DNA of 64,000 bases from Hyposmocoma kahamanoa (Eukaryota > Arthropoda > Insecta > Lepidoptera > Cosmopterigidae): positions 15,295,115-15,359,114 of the forward strand of contig NW_020654422.1 of the NCBI RefSeq assembly GCF_003589595.1. The letters are read 5' to 3'. The notes beneath the pieces are model-generated. The model was not told where the DNA came from, searched no databases, and was given only the letters and a program-made list of their open reading frames with translations. Position 1 is the first letter of the stretch; each line of letters opens with the position of its first letter. Below, piece after piece: positions 32,213-43,094 of this stretch. Made by a program: the position numbers and the translations under genes.

Positions 32213-33201
32213 GCGGCCTACCACAACCGCTTAAAACAATATTACTTTAACCTTACATTGGGTTTGCGTACCATGACGCGCTTAAAATATGCTTATTATA
32301 AATGTTAAAACTATGATATTTTATTGGCAGCTTTGTGATTATTCATTCACTAACATTTAAGTAATATAGTTCTTATGTCAAATTTAGCGATCTTAAAATA
32401 GTTACTCCGACGCAGTGGAAACAATATTATTTTCAAATTTAGTGTCTAAATATTGATTTGTAACGATTAAAAGTTAAGATAAAGTTATTTATGTACATAA
32501 ATCTCTTCAATATTTTGTTTATTTTTTTATTTAATAGTACATAGGAAATCATTTCTCATTAAATAAAAATACGCGATGTTTATTTTCAAAAATTATGACA
32601 GCGACATCTATATGCTCCTTGGCGACACTAACAGTTGACACTAGACTATACTGACTATCAAGTATATAGTGAGTACTATAGTGACTATCAATACTCAGCT
32701 TGTTTTATTTATTTATTTTTTTCATGAAAATGCGGAAAAATAATTGATAACAATGTAATTTTAATAGATTTTATTATTACATGCTCTTCTTTTTTAACAG
32801 TTAAAATTATCTGAATGTGAATAACATTAAGTACTTAAACATTCTACTACAATAAGACGATTCGGAACATCAAAAAATAAAGAGATGGCATTATATAGTT
32901 CATACAGCGTTATTTCTTTTCTGTTTTTTAGTAAGGAATAGACAATATTGGGAAATCATTCGTTCTATCAATCACTTTAGCAGTAATGCATTATTTGGTT
33001 GACATGTTTGTCATGGTACGAATATTACTCATATATTATAATAAGCCTATTTTAATCCTACATTGAAATAAGATTGTTTTTGGAAAGGCTATGGTAGGCA
33101 CCCCATCAGTCATTTGTCATCAGTCAGTTGGATCCAACCTATTTTAGGCACCAGTTTTCCACCTCACGATTTAACTGTACGATGTTCCTTAATTGAATTA
33201 T
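32213..33201. other. No gene seen
   Basis: AT-rich DNA up to the gap. ACTGACTATCAAGTATATAG and ATAGTGACTATCAATACT near 32655-32695 form a short local repeat. Confidence 0.4.
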
Positions 33202-33601
33202 NNNNNNNNNNNNNNNNNNNNNNNNNNNNNNNNNNNNNNNNNNNNNNNNNNNNNNNNNNNNNNNNNNNNNNNNNNNNNNNNNNNNNNNNNNNNNNNNNNN
33301 NNNNNNNNNNNNNNNNNNNNNNNNNNNNNNNNNNNNNNNNNNNNNNNNNNNNNNNNNNNNNNNNNNNNNNNNNNNNNNNNNNNNNNNNNNNNNNNNNNNN
33401 NNNNNNNNNNNNNNNNNNNNNNNNNNNNNNNNNNNNNNNNNNNNNNNNNNNNNNNNNNNNNNNNNNNNNNNNNNNNNNNNNNNNNNNNNNNNNNNNNNNN
33501 NNNNNNNNNNNNNNNNNNNNNNNNNNNNNNNNNNNNNNNNNNNNNNNNNNNNNNNNNNNNNNNNNNNNNNNNNNNNNNNNNNNNNNNNNNNNNNNNNNNN
33601 N
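33202..33601. other. Assembly gap of 400 N
   Basis: Exactly 400 unknown bases, probably a nominal size. Frames that cross it are artefacts. The right edge is a T run that looks like the poly(A) end of the adjacent minus-strand LINE. Confidence 0.99.
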
Positions 33602-33603
33602 TT

Positions 33604-33900
33604 TTTTTTTTTATTGCGACTCGGCAAAATGACTGCACCGCGCCTGATGGAAAGTGCGAATACAGGGGATACATGCGCCGGGAGTTGGTTCCACAATTTG
33701 ATGGTTCGGCATAAAAACGAATTGCCAAACTTTTTAGTGCGGGACGGTATTGATCTGACCGTCCAAATGTGGCAACGCAGTCCAGCACGGGTGGTCCGCT
33801 GATGGAAAGGAGAGGAAGGGATAAGGTTGAATAACTCTTCAGAGCACTCACCGTGGTACAGGCGATAGAATACGCTAAGAGACGCTATATCTCTGCGAAG
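33604..33900 (-). pseudogene. LINE ORF2, C-terminal domain after a stop
   Basis: In frame with the preceding RT across TAG at 33903-33901, codons read LRRDIASLSVFYRLYHGECS, then FHQRTTRAGL and LWNQLPAHVSP. This is the usual C-terminal tail of insect Jockey-like ORF2 products (the LWN.LP motif). It ends in Asn-Lys codons that are really the A-rich tail. Confidence 0.8.
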
Positions 33901-34686
33901 CTATAACGACTCCGCATGATCAGTTACATGAGGTTCGTTGACAACACGGAAGGCGTAGCGCTGCAGTCCATCTAGGGCATCGAGCAAGTACTTGGCAGAG
34001 CCGTCCCAAAGCTGCGAACAGTACTCCATGCTGCTTCGGACCTGAGCTTTATACAACAGGTATCGCAGCTCTGGAGTAAAAAATCGGTGCACCTTGTTCA
34101 GGATGCCAAGCTTACGCGACGCGGTACAGATGACGCTCTCGATATAATCTTTGTTGCTCATGTCCTTCCGGATGCTCATTCCCAGTAGGCTGAGCTTGTC
34201 CTGCAGCGTCAGCATTGTACCCTGAAGATAGGGAAGTGGAAGGAATGGGGATTTTTTGGAGCTGAACGCGCATACCTGGGTTTTCTTGGCGTTGAACTCA
34301 ACCAAGTTTCGGGAGCCCCACGACGATATATGTTCCAAAACATGGTTGAGCTCAGCGACAAGTTTTTCCCGGTTTCTCTCAGGGTCCTCCCGGCTGCTTG
34401 ACGATTGCTTATAATAGCAACTGTGCACTGTGCTATCATCTGCATAGCAATGAATGTTGCCCAGAGGCAACAAGTCATTGATATGCAGAAGGAACAGCGT
34501 GGGCGACAGCACGGAGCCCTGTGGCACCCCAGCATTAACTGTCACGAGCCGTGAAGTGCCTCCGTCAACAAGGACACGCAAACTTCGCTCGCGCAGAAAT
34601 CCACTCACAAAGGCGGCCGGGAAGACCATATGCCGGAAGCTTGGAGAGGAGACCACGGTGCCAGACCCGATCAAAGGCCTTAGCAA
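33901..34686 (-). pseudogene. LINE ORF2, RT palm to thumb
   Basis: After the slip near 34625 the reading continues with [53 protein letters not shown] at about 34455-34417 (catalytic Asp pair), [28 protein letters not shown], and [20 protein letters not shown] (the MEY..W motif). It stops at TAG 33903-33901, in frame with the C-terminal domain. All palm motifs are intact. The first residues of the frame (36 or so) are out of register with the true protein. Confidence 0.9.
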
Positions 34687-35887
34687 TATCCAGACTTATC
34701 GCTAAGGTTTCGCCCTGTTTGTCGATAGCTTCACCCCAGAGATGCATTAGATACGCTAGAACGTCACCCGTTGATCGGTTCGGCCGAAACCCGTACTGTC
34801 GATCATTAAGAATGGAGTGACGTTCCAGGTGTCGGATTATCTGGATATTTAGAATCCGCTCCATCACTTTGCAGAGCACTGAAGTGACAGCTATTGGGCG
34901 ATAGTTTGTCGGATCAGACCGATCTCCTTTCTTGGGGATAGGTTGCACGTTGGCCTCCCTCCAAGCTAGGGGCACGTTACCAGATTGGTATGAGAGGCGG
35001 TATAAGCGCGTCAGTACGGGAGACAACTCCGCCGCACACCTTTTAAGGACGATAGGAAGTATCCAATCCGGACCATAGGCCTTCCGCACGTCAAGAGTCA
35101 GCAATTCCTTGCGGACATCACATTGTCTGATAACTATATCAGGCATTGTGACTCCGCAGTGGGGAATTGACGGCGGTTGCGCATCTTGGTCGTGAATGCG
35201 CGAGTTAGCCCCAAAAAGTTCAGCCAATAAATTGGCTTTCTCTTCGGGGCCATAGGCCAAAAATCCATTGGGATACCTCAAAGGCGGCAGCGACGAACAA
35301 CAAAAATTGGAGTGCACGACTTTGGCCAGGCTCCAGTAGGCACGGCTACCGGTGGGATGGGCCACCAGCTTCTGGCCAATCCGTGAAACGCGCTGGGCGT
35401 CCGCTCTTATGTAAGCCCTCCTGCAAAACTTGGTTGCTTTGTTATAGGCTGCTTTAAGGAACACAAGGTTGGGATCCTTTGTTACACGACCCTTGATCCA
35501 ACCACGATATGCAGCCTGTTTCTCACTAACAGCGTCCATGCATTCGCGATTGAACCAAGAGCGTCCTCTGCGATTGGCGATGACACTGGAAGACGGTATG
35601 TAGTAATCCATAGCCGTTCCGATCTCATCGACAACAGCATCGGCAGCTGCTGAGGCATCCTTTCCCGCAAAGCAGTGCTGCAACCAAGGGATGGACGCAA
35701 AGTAGTCGCGCATACCATCCCAATCCGCCGACGAGTAGTGCCAAATGCGACGAGTGACCTCCTTCAGCTTAGTTGGAGGCATTTGGGAAACCTTACACCC
35801 AACCAAACAGTGATCAGAACTTCCCAGGGGGGCGCTAACTGATACTGTATAGTAGATAAGGTGACTCGCGAGCAGAAGGTCAAGCAA
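34565..35887 (-). pseudogene. LINE ORF2, endonuclease end to RT fingers
   Basis: It begins with SLLDLLLASH and APLGSSDHCLVGCKVSQ (the SDH motif closing the nuclease), followed by the linker RSWFNRECMDAVSEKQAAY and SLPPLRYPNGFLAYGPEEKA. RT fingers follow: DVRKAYGPDWILPIVLKRC, VQPIPKKGDRSDPTNYRPIA, DRQYGFRPNRSTGDVLAYL, and [20 protein letters not shown] (first catalytic Asp). After AYGLP the frame slips and runs to a false end. Same family as the RT at 16236-17205. Confidence 0.9.
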
Positions 35888-36509
35888 AGAGGGTGCACGA
35901 TATGTCTGGAACCCGGTTGGGCTGGGTTACCAGTTGGGTCAAGTCATGCGTGAGAGCGAAAGCGTGGGCAGTTCTTCCTGCATGGTCAGTCTTGAGGGAA
36001 CTCAACCATGATTCATGGTGAGCATTAAAGTCCCCCAACACGACCATCTCCGCAGATGGGAACTGCGCCTGTGCGTCAAGAGTCGCCTGGCTCAGTTGGT
36101 CAAAGAGCCTAGTTGTCTCCGCATCCCCGCTGTGGGATCTATATAAGCACGCGAAGACTCTAGCTGAACAGCTAGATTCTACGAGCACCCACATAGTGGA
36201 AAAGGAGGGGTCCTCCAGGCAGCGCAGACGGCGACAGCACACATCCGAACGAATATATACACATACCCCGGCTTTGGCCTGAAAGTTTTCCTCAAGCGAG
36301 TAGCCGGGGTAGTTCAAGTAACTGATATCATTCGGACGGCGGATCTGCGTCTCCGTCAGGAAAAGCAGGGCAGGCCGGGCTGTCTCGAGGTGATGGTGGA
36401 CAGCTTTGAGGTTGGAGTGGAGTCCGCGGATGTTAGCGAACTCAATAATAAACGCGGTGGGGGGATTAGGTACCGCTGAACGATCTGCATTCTTATGTTG
36501 CGCTGTCAT
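35880..36509 (-). pseudogene. LINE ORF2, APE-type endonuclease
   Basis: The first plausible start is ATG at 36509-36507 (MTAQHKNADRSA). The nuclease follows: EFANIRGLHSNLKAVHHHLE, LLFLTETQIRRPNDI (catalytic Glu), GYSLEENFQAKAGVCVYIRS, CLYRSHSGDAE, and VVLGDFNAHHESWLSSLKTD (Asp/Asn). It ends at PDISCTLFA-stop because of a one-base slip near 35903, after which the domain resumes as RAPSLLDLLLAS in the next frame. Role: nicks target DNA to prime reverse transcription. Confidence 0.9.
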
Positions 36510-36975
36510 GGTGGGTAAGAAGGACGGTAGTGTGAAGAGTTGAAGCTTTCGGCACCGCACCGAAGAAGAAAAACGAGGGGAACTGCAATACATGCCATTG
36601 ATCTTTTGAAGGATAGCCGGCTGACCCGCCGAACGGAAGGGCCCCCGTACCCCCGCGGGATATGCCGCCGGGACCCCATATTCCGGTCACTAACCGGCAC
36701 GACGACCTACCCCAAGATTATGCGCGGCATGGTGGGGCAGCCTCTAGGGGTAGTTAGTCCCTATTGGGCCCCTGTACTGTACCGCGGGCGGCCAGCGGGC
36801 AACCGTTTCTACGGGTCTCCCTGGGCGGCAGGTCAACTAGATATCCCTCAACAAGTGACATGGCAAATATCCGCCTCAGTCCTCCCAGATACCGCGCCGA
36901 AAACTCCACGTGCACTGGATGTACACCAACTGATCCCTGAACGCGATTCGCAAAAGCGTTTCACTGTGGAGGGTT

Positions 36976-37131
36976 TTCTATGGCAATTAGAATGTTTATA
37001 AAGTACGATAATATATAATAAATGATATTGTACACAGACGTTTGGTGTACTTCATAAATAAATAAAAACACTATCAGTTGATCATTACTGTAAAACCTCA
37101 CCTACTTTAATATCACCCCGAACAGTGCATT
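36976..37131 (+). repeat. Duplicated LINE-tail block, copy 1 (partner 45014-45172)
   Basis: GGCAATTAGAATGTTTATAA, GATAATATAT-ATAA, ATATTGTACA, TAAATAAATAAA, ACACTATCA and CACCCCGAAC are shared in order with 45014-45172. The A/T-rich AAATAAATAAA run looks like a LINE 3' tail, and the flank beyond it is shared too. Confidence 0.6.
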
Positions 37132-37350
37132 AATTTTTTTTATGATACAAAGTGACAAGAAGAACAAGTCATGTGCCGGTGGCAAGAGACACGCCTATCC
37201 GTAACAGTTACAGTGACACTCAGAGTTTTAAGTCGCAAAGATCTATGGGGCCCTGCCACTGCGCCCGTCACCCAGACGCAAAATTGACAATGTGCCTGTA
37301 ATTTCACCAGCACCTATACCCTTCAAAATCGGAACGCAATAATACCCGCA
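37132..37350 (-). repeat. R-family copy
   Basis: In reverse from TTTTTTTTATGATACAAAGT to TTCAAAATCGGAACGCAATA. The head is missing. Confidence 0.75.
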
Positions 37351-37409
37351 TATGCTCCTACTGAATACTGGATGTGTGGTCAGTGGTTTAAGTGAACATT
37401 GGTAATAAA

Positions 37410-37597
37410 ATAGTAGTAGAGCTCCTTGTGACAGAGTTCGTCCAGGGAAGTTATTCCACCTTACCTATTTCTGTTCTGTTCCTGTTTGGAAGGGTAATGG
37501 TGCTGGTGGATTACAGGCACATGGGACTTGTCAACTTATGTCCCCTAAGATATTTGTGCACGACTTATTCGTCCTGTCACTTAATATTATTAAACAT
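37410..37597 (+). repeat. R-family copy, internally deleted
   Basis: Head TAGTAGTAGAGCTCCTTGTG to CTTATGTCCCCTAAGATATT, then a jump to GCACGACTTATTCGTCCTGT and TTATTAAA. It lies 60 bp from a reverse copy, forming an inverted pair. Confidence 0.7.
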
Positions 37598-37904
37598 ACC
37601 CATGTGTCTAATATATGTCGGAGTAACATTACGACAACGTTCACGCAGCAAACTGCAAACGGCGCGTTTAATTTATAATCTCGTTTTGACAGTTATTGAT
37701 TTGAAATTAAAACTTTACACTGACTTGTTATTTGTAACAAATAGGTGGTGTTAATATTATACACTACTATGTAATTATTAAAAGGGCAATACCGAATGTT
37801 TGCTACATTTTGGCGCTCCTGTCATGACAGGTTAGCCAACAGTGTAAAGTGTACGCAAGCGGGGAAATCAGCGGTGGATATTTATTGCGATTTGGATTTT
37901 TTTT

Positions 37905-38082
37905 TACGCAAAACCCTGTATAGCGGGTGCCATAGACACACACATAGACAACCATAAATTACATCCAAACTCACGTGAAAAATAAATGTAGGCCATACAA
38001 ATATTTCTCCCGGCCCGGAAATCGAACCGGGACCTCTGCATAGCAGTTCAGAATGGTAACCGTTTGACCACGGAGGCAGTTA
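37905..38082 (-). repeat. SINE S1 copy
   Basis: Head at the right: CCACGGAGGCAG with GACCACGG (A box reversed) and GGAAATCGAACCGGGACC (B box reversed). The body runs to GGGTGCCATAGACACACACA. Confidence 0.7.
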
Positions 38083-39257
38083 ATGGCCTTGAAGTTAATC
38101 TTATAAAAATTATAACAAACGCGATATATGTCCTCAGTAAGCTGATTATTATATAAACTGATGATTATTTTCACTTCTAAACTGCCGCAATTAAATACCT
38201 GTATAATATATACACACATATCCATATACAGTCACATGTATAATATATATTTAAAATCAACATTATGTACAAAGTGTACTTATTGGATTCTAAATTTAAA
38301 ATGTTACATTATATATTAGTTAGCAGTATGAAGAGATATTAATTGGACGAGAGCAGTCAGAAGCTAGTAAGTAAAATATACAAATTTAGAGACAATGAGA
38401 GGTGTGGTTGAGGTCAAGTCGAGAGTGCTTGCAGTGAGTGCGCTCTGCGCTCGTACTAGAATGCTGTTGCGACCTTGCAAGTGTCTGCCATGGTCACTGA
38501 ATGCAATTGACTGTTTTATTCTTATATGTGGCGTGCAAGCAATAATTTTAACATTCTATGTACTTCATTGATCTGGATCTTTTCAATAAGAGTGTGATTT
38601 TGGCGGGGAGAGCACTGAGTGGGGATTTTTTGACTCATAGTGAGGCTTATATTTTACATAATAAAAGACATAACTATGTTTTATGCGATAGGTTAGTTAA
38701 ATTGTGCAACCTTATATTATGTTTTCATTTCTGAAGATCTGTAATTGGCTCTCAGTTGTTACTATTATTATATAAGTTAGTTTTATTTTTGTTATATATT
38801 TATTTCATTTTATTTTATTATTTTATCTTTAATTCAGAGAACGGAGTCCATAAATAAATAAACGAGGCTTTAAGCTGTTGGTCTTCCTTTAATATAAATA
38901 AATTTAATATTGTATCTATAGTTTGATAATGTCCTATAGTTTTTATGTGTACTTTGGTTGTGTACGTATATCAGATACGTACACAATGATTAGAGGAATA
39001 CTAAACCCCAAAATACAAGCATTGTTCAGTTTGTTTTTCAGGAGTTTCAAATATTTCAGATTACAAAACAGTGTGTGTGTACCTTCTGTGTTGTAATCTG
39101 AGGTAAGTAGCTTGTACAACCGATTTAATACTTTAATATACTGGTACAGTATGCCCTTCTTGTGCAAGTATCTAAAAGTAGTAAAGGTTATTATTATTTA
39201 CTATTGATTTTTATTGAACATCATGATGTTTTTCTATCATGATATTCATTTATTTTT
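38083..39257. other. No gene; possible LINE 3' end at 38380-38865
   Basis: A GC-richer patch (GTGCTTGCAGTGAGTGCGCTC) and a CATAAATAAATAAACG tail at about 38850 suggest a decayed LINE end. No RT motif is readable. The rest is AT-rich. Confidence 0.35.
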
Positions 39258-39436
39258 CGTGAAACTACTCCACTAGTTTGTTATAATTAATAATACCAAA
39301 AGCGTACTAAAAACAATTCCTTCAATTTGCCAGCACTCAGACCTGCATGGCAAACTAGAGTTACAAAAGCCTAAAAAATACTTGTAGAAATTCGTAAGAT
39401 CTGCTGACTCGATCTATAGCTCAGTTGGTAGAGCGT
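39258..39436. repeat. SINE S3 with tRNA-like segment
   Basis: CTCCACTAGTTTGTTATAAT at the left is the S3 end seen at 44282 and 60478. At the right, CTATAGCTCAGTTGGTAGAGCG (39414-39435, given here as the A-box region TAGCTCAGTTGG) is a good tRNA 5' half. An R element sits directly after it, so no complete tRNA is present. Confidence 0.5.
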
Positions 39437-39692
39437 TAGTAACAGTAGAGCTTCTTATGAAAGAGTTCGTCCAGGGATGTACTGCCACCTTATCTATTTC
39501 TGCCGCAAAGCAATAACGTGAGCATTACTGCGTTCCGGTTTTGAAGGTTAAGGGTGCCGGTGGCACAGGGGACTTTTCACCTTATGTCTCATTTGCTCCT
39601 CAGATCTTTGCGATTTATAGCTCTGAGTAGCCGTCTGTTATGGACAGGCGTGTCGCTTAGCATCAGGCGCACGACTGTTCAAGTTCTGTCAG
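39437..39692 (+). repeat. R-family copy inserted in a tRNA-like sequence
   Basis: TTAGTAACAGTAGAGCTTCT to CATCAGGCGCACGACTGTTC. Slightly internally deleted. Confidence 0.75.
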
Positions 39693-40559
39693 ATCGAAAG
39701 AACTCTTCTTTGTGTTGTATGCAATTATAGTCACCATGAAGGAGATCTATGCCAACTAACATCATTCACTTAAAATAAATGTATCGACAGACCAAAGCAC
39801 GTATAAGTCAAATTCATTTGTTTCAACGTAAATTCTGATCACATTGTACAGCAACACGAAAGATCAAAGTTTGTTTATTTATTTTTTTGACTTACGTGAA
39901 TAAATCTACTGACCCTGGAAATATGGATTGATATGCTGTACGCACTCATTTCATGTAAGTTTTTTTTAGTTTTAGGAAAATTCACGTAGTAATTGCAATT
40001 TTAGTAATACTTAAAGGTGAGTAATCAAATGCCATTAACTTATTTCTACTTAGTTATGCTTAGTATTTAGTTATAACCAGTCATGAGTACGTAATACGTC
40101 ACACTATTCTACATCAACCACTTGACCCCAATGTATTACACTTTATTCTCATTTAAGCTTCAAGTTGCAGTACGAAATGCAGTTAGCAATGTTGTACCTT
40201 TACGTGCATGCATTCAAGGCGAGGCAACCGTAGCGAGTTCATTACCATTTACGTAACATGTGTCTCTAAGCATACCTAGTAAATGTGTGTAACTTATAAG
40301 TTAGTGGGTTTAAGATAAAAGTTGAATACAATATATGATTTAGTAAAAATTAATAAGGAACCAAGCTTTAACCCTGACCGAAAAGTCAAGCGCATCTTCT
40401 GTCTGAATTTTGCAAATTATATTATTATGAATTCATTGATATTTAAGAAACCTGTGTTTCTTAAAATATCATTCATCTGACCTTCTCGAGAATAGACCGT
40501 AAGGTCAGACTTTAAAACAATTTGTACAGTATTACATCACTATCTCTTTAATGTTTGAC
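39693..40559. other. No gene seen
   Basis: Anonymous AT-rich DNA. Confidence 0.4.
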
Positions 40560-40800
40560 TTTTGCTGATATTCGTAAAATCTAGAGTAGATGATGTCGAT
40601 ATTGAAAGGGAACGAAGGGCACTGTCAGTTAATGCTAACATGTTGGCACATAGATTTGCACGGGATTCAAGAGAAGTTAAAATTACTCTTTTCCGGGCAC
40701 ATTGCATAACTTTCTGTGCGTGCAGCTTGTAGGCCAATTATAAGCGAAAGGCTTATACTGCTCTTTGGGTCCGGCTGTTGGCTGCCGCGCTTCTATAATG
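40560..40800 (+). pseudogene. LINE C-terminal fragment
   Basis: Plus-strand codons read RVDDVDIERERRALSVNANM, LAHRFARDSREVKITLFRAH, CITFCACSL-stop-ANYKRKAYTALW. The pattern D..IERERRAL.V..NMLA.RFA......K..LF.AYC..FYTCSLW.......Y.AL is one I recall from the region after the RT in a common lepidopteran LINE. Two stops and no palm: a dead 3' scrap. Fragments at 46712-46930 and 55618-55760 carry the next part of the same protein. Confidence 0.65.
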
Positions 40801-41095
40801 CATTAGGAATGTATGATGAACAATAACAATATTTATTATTTTTACACACAAGGACACAATGTGCTAAATCATACGTTGCTGTACAAGATGCATGACAACT
40901 TGAAGTCGTAGAGTACTGTACCGTTGGCAGTACAGTACCTACATGATCACCCATAAAATAGACTGTGAACAGGTATATTATGGGCACTCTATGCAAGAGC
41001 GTGTAAGAGCGTGCTCGCCAACAAACTGTTTCCAGTTTGGCGGGAGATAGACCATTGTAAAATGAAACTTTTTGAAAAACAAATAAAAAAAAATG
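40801..41095. other. No gene seen
   Basis: A short inverted pair GTACTGTACCGTTGGCAGTA and CAGTACAGTACCTAC lies near 40915-40952. Otherwise anonymous. Confidence 0.35.
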
Positions 41096-41180
41096 TGATT
41101 ACTGCTTGACGGCAGATATATGTAAGGTGCTAGTACTTACCTGGACGAACTCTTTCACAATAAGGTCTAATGCTACTAAT
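41096..41180 (-). repeat. R-family head fragment
   Basis: ATTACTGCTTGACGGCAGAT to GAACTCTTTCACAATAAGGT in reverse. Confidence 0.65.
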
Positions 41181-41307
41181 ATTCACCATTGATCAACTGT
41201 TAAGACATGTTATAGCATGGTTCTATCGGTATTCTTATGTCTGCACCGACTAGATCAAATATAATTATTTCAATTCAAATGTTTATTTCACATCACAGTA
41301 CAGGGTC

Positions 41308-41407
41308 AAGAGCACTTCAAGCTTGACATTTAAGATTTGAATCCGACTCTATGCCGCTTACAATAAGAATAGCCCAAAGTACAAAGTGTCAAGCTTGACG
41401 TGCTCTT
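41308..41407. repeat. 21-bp inverted repeat
   Basis: Arms 41308-41328 (AAGAGCACTTCAAGCTTGACA) and 41387-41407 match at 20 of 21 positions in inverted orientation, 58 bp apart. The arms are longer than 20 bases, so only this one is written, less its last base: AAGAGCACTTCAAGCTTGAC. Confidence 0.7.
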
Positions 41408-41426
41408 ACGTTGTGTGCCTTACGTT

Positions 41427-41655
41427 ACTGAGGAATGGAATGGAAATGTATTTTTATAACGAAATAGTACACAGCATAATGAACTTAATGTAAATTGTGT
41501 AACGCACGAAATAAATACGGTAGCAGAAGGAATTCTCGTGACTGCGCGAGAAGTCTCCGGAAGACACGCGACCTTTTTTTTACGTTACACAATTGACATA
41601 AAGTTTATTATGCTATGGTTACAAAAACTCGCTTTTATTCCGTTCCGTGGCAATG
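41427..41655. mobile_element. MITE family M3, copy 2
   Basis: Inverted ends of about 75 bp: GGAATGGAATGGAAATG and CATAATGAACTTAATGTAAA at the left against ACATAAAGTTTATTATGCTA and TTTATTCCGTTCC at the right. CGCGAGAAGTCTCCG marks the centre. No coding capacity. Confidence 0.75.
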
Positions 41656-41702
41656 TACATTAAGTCTGAAAAATTTACACGGATAGTACTGATGAATCTT
41701 TT

Positions 41703-41760
41703 CATCATCATCAACCCATTTATACGTCCCACTGCTGGGCACGGGTCTCCTTAAGGTTTT
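41703..41760 (+). repeat. LINE 3'-tail fragment (RTE-like)
   Basis: CATCATCATCAACCCATTTA, CGTCCCACTGCTGGGCACGG, GTCTCCTT: a very common insect RTE-type tail. Confidence 0.65.
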
Positions 41761-41794
41761 AAATATTGTAAAGATAAAGTATCAATCTAGTTTG

Positions 41795-41878
41795 TACGTC
41801 ACACAATTGATACGGAGTTAATTATGCTATGGGTACAAAAATTCACTGAAATTCCATTCCGCAACAATGTAAATTAGC
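41795..41878. mobile_element. MITE family M3, half copy
   Basis: Only the right half is present: CACACAATTGATACGGAGTT, AATTATGCTATGGGTACAAA and AAATTCCATTCCGCAACAAT. Confidence 0.6.
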
Positions 41879-42245
41879 TTAAGGCAAAAATTACGTCGTC
41901 CTTTCCCCCTGCAGCTATGTCAAACAGGCTGTCCGTCAGGCCAATAAGGCGACCGCTAAGCCTGTGTAGTGGGGCAGATGCATTAAAGTAGGCAAGTAGG
42001 GGAAAAAGGCGTTAGCGAGTTTGGGTAGGGTATAACCCTGAATTACGAACTTTATAGATGCCAAAACTTCCTTATATTTTTTTTGTTTTTATTTACTTTA
42101 TATAATTTTACGTCATAAAGGGTCAATCTTTTATGCTGACATTTTTAAATTTTACGTTATTTACCAGACCGAAATTATGTATTTAATGTATTATAATAAC
42201 TTAATATAATACAATGATATACATAATTATGTTCATTTAACAACT
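41879..42245. other. No gene seen
   Basis: Anonymous. A GC-richer patch at 41905-42020 has no readable frame. Confidence 0.35.
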
Positions 42246-42460
42246 TTAAAGGTCTATCCACACATATCCGGGACGTGCCCGGGACGTGGACGGACCGTAC
42301 TCCGTCAGGGGCTTAAAACATATCGTTGCATATATTTTGTATAAACTCCTTCACACATGCCGTGTCCGGGCCGAAGCCGGGACGGACCCGCAGTTCAAAC
42401 AAACTAGCACGCTTCGTCCACGTCCCGAGCACGGTCCTGATGTGTGTGGATAGTCCTTAA
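42246..42460. mobile_element. MITE with TTAA target duplication (piggyBac-like)
   Basis: TTAA flanks both ends (42246-42249 and 42457-42460). The inner ends are inverted over about 42 bp: TCTATCCACACATATCCGGG and GGGACGTGGACG at the left; CGTCCACGTCCCGAGCACGG and TGTGTGTGGATAGTCC at the right. The 207-bp interior is non-coding. TTAA is the hallmark of piggyBac-type insertion; the assignment rests on that alone. Confidence 0.75.
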
Positions 42461-43094
42461 TGGTGCATTATTGAATGCATTATTTTATAACAATGCAATG
42501 GAGAAAATTAGAGTAGAACATTACTACAAATAAAAGTAAATGAAATAAATACAAAATCTCGAATGTGAAGTTCTTAGGTTATCGCGGTATTGAATTTTTT
42601 TATTGGAAATGAACAATATTTATGTACTAACGTACTAGATGCGGTGTTCCACACACACTATGTTTCACTGATGTGCGGTTCCGGCACAATACTTCATTTA
42701 GTTGGTTGTCAAACATTCAAGATTGCGGACGCAGATGCAGTCCTCTTTGAAATTTTCAATTTACATCGGTGTGTACACAATTCCCTATTTTACTAATTAC
42801 GTTCATACAATTATTGTAATAGGGAAATTTAAAGTTTTAAATTATTCACATTGATTAGGTAAGTAATGTCGTGGTTTTTGATTAATTTGTATTATAATAT
42901 TTAATAAACGCGAAATACTAAGCAAAATTTAACACTATCTATTTCGTTGACGCGTGTTAAAACAAGAAAAAAGGTTACATTATAAACTAATAAGCTACAA
43001 AGTGTTCAGATTACACAGTAACAGAGTATGTATAATATGAATAAAACAAATTAATATGGTTACCATATAAATTTTAAAATATGAAAAAAGACTA
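42461..43094. other. No gene seen
   Basis: AT-rich DNA. The 68-codon plus frame at 42590-42796 has no motif. GAAGTTCTTAGGTTATCGCG at about 42566 recalls the sequence beside the P-family arms. Confidence 0.35.

Larger units (their letters stand above)
33602..36975 (-). mobile_element. Nearly complete endonuclease-RT LINE (Jockey/CR1 group)
   Basis: On the minus strand from about 36975 down: a GC-rich 5' region of about 470 bp, ORF2 with endonuclease and RT from 36509, a C-terminal domain ending near 33610, then AATAAAAAAAAAA against the gap. The GC content is clearly above the flanks, a sign of a recent arrival. No ORF1 is recognisable. The 5' boundary near 36975 is set by GGCAATTAGAATGTTTATAA, which starts a flank shared with 45014. 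Damage is light: two frameshifts and one stop. It lies within the proposed intron of the secreted-protein gene, on the same strand as that gene. Confidence 0.85.

Noticed and set aside
33114..33851. Long reading frames across 33.1-33.9 kb
   Set aside because: They are mostly unknown residues from the 400-N gap. Only the minus-strand LINE C-terminus to the right of the gap is real.
36540..37001. Plus-strand 153-codon frame in the GC-rich block
   Set aside because: It runs antisense through the 5' region of the minus-strand LINE. The openness reflects GC content, and no motif is present.
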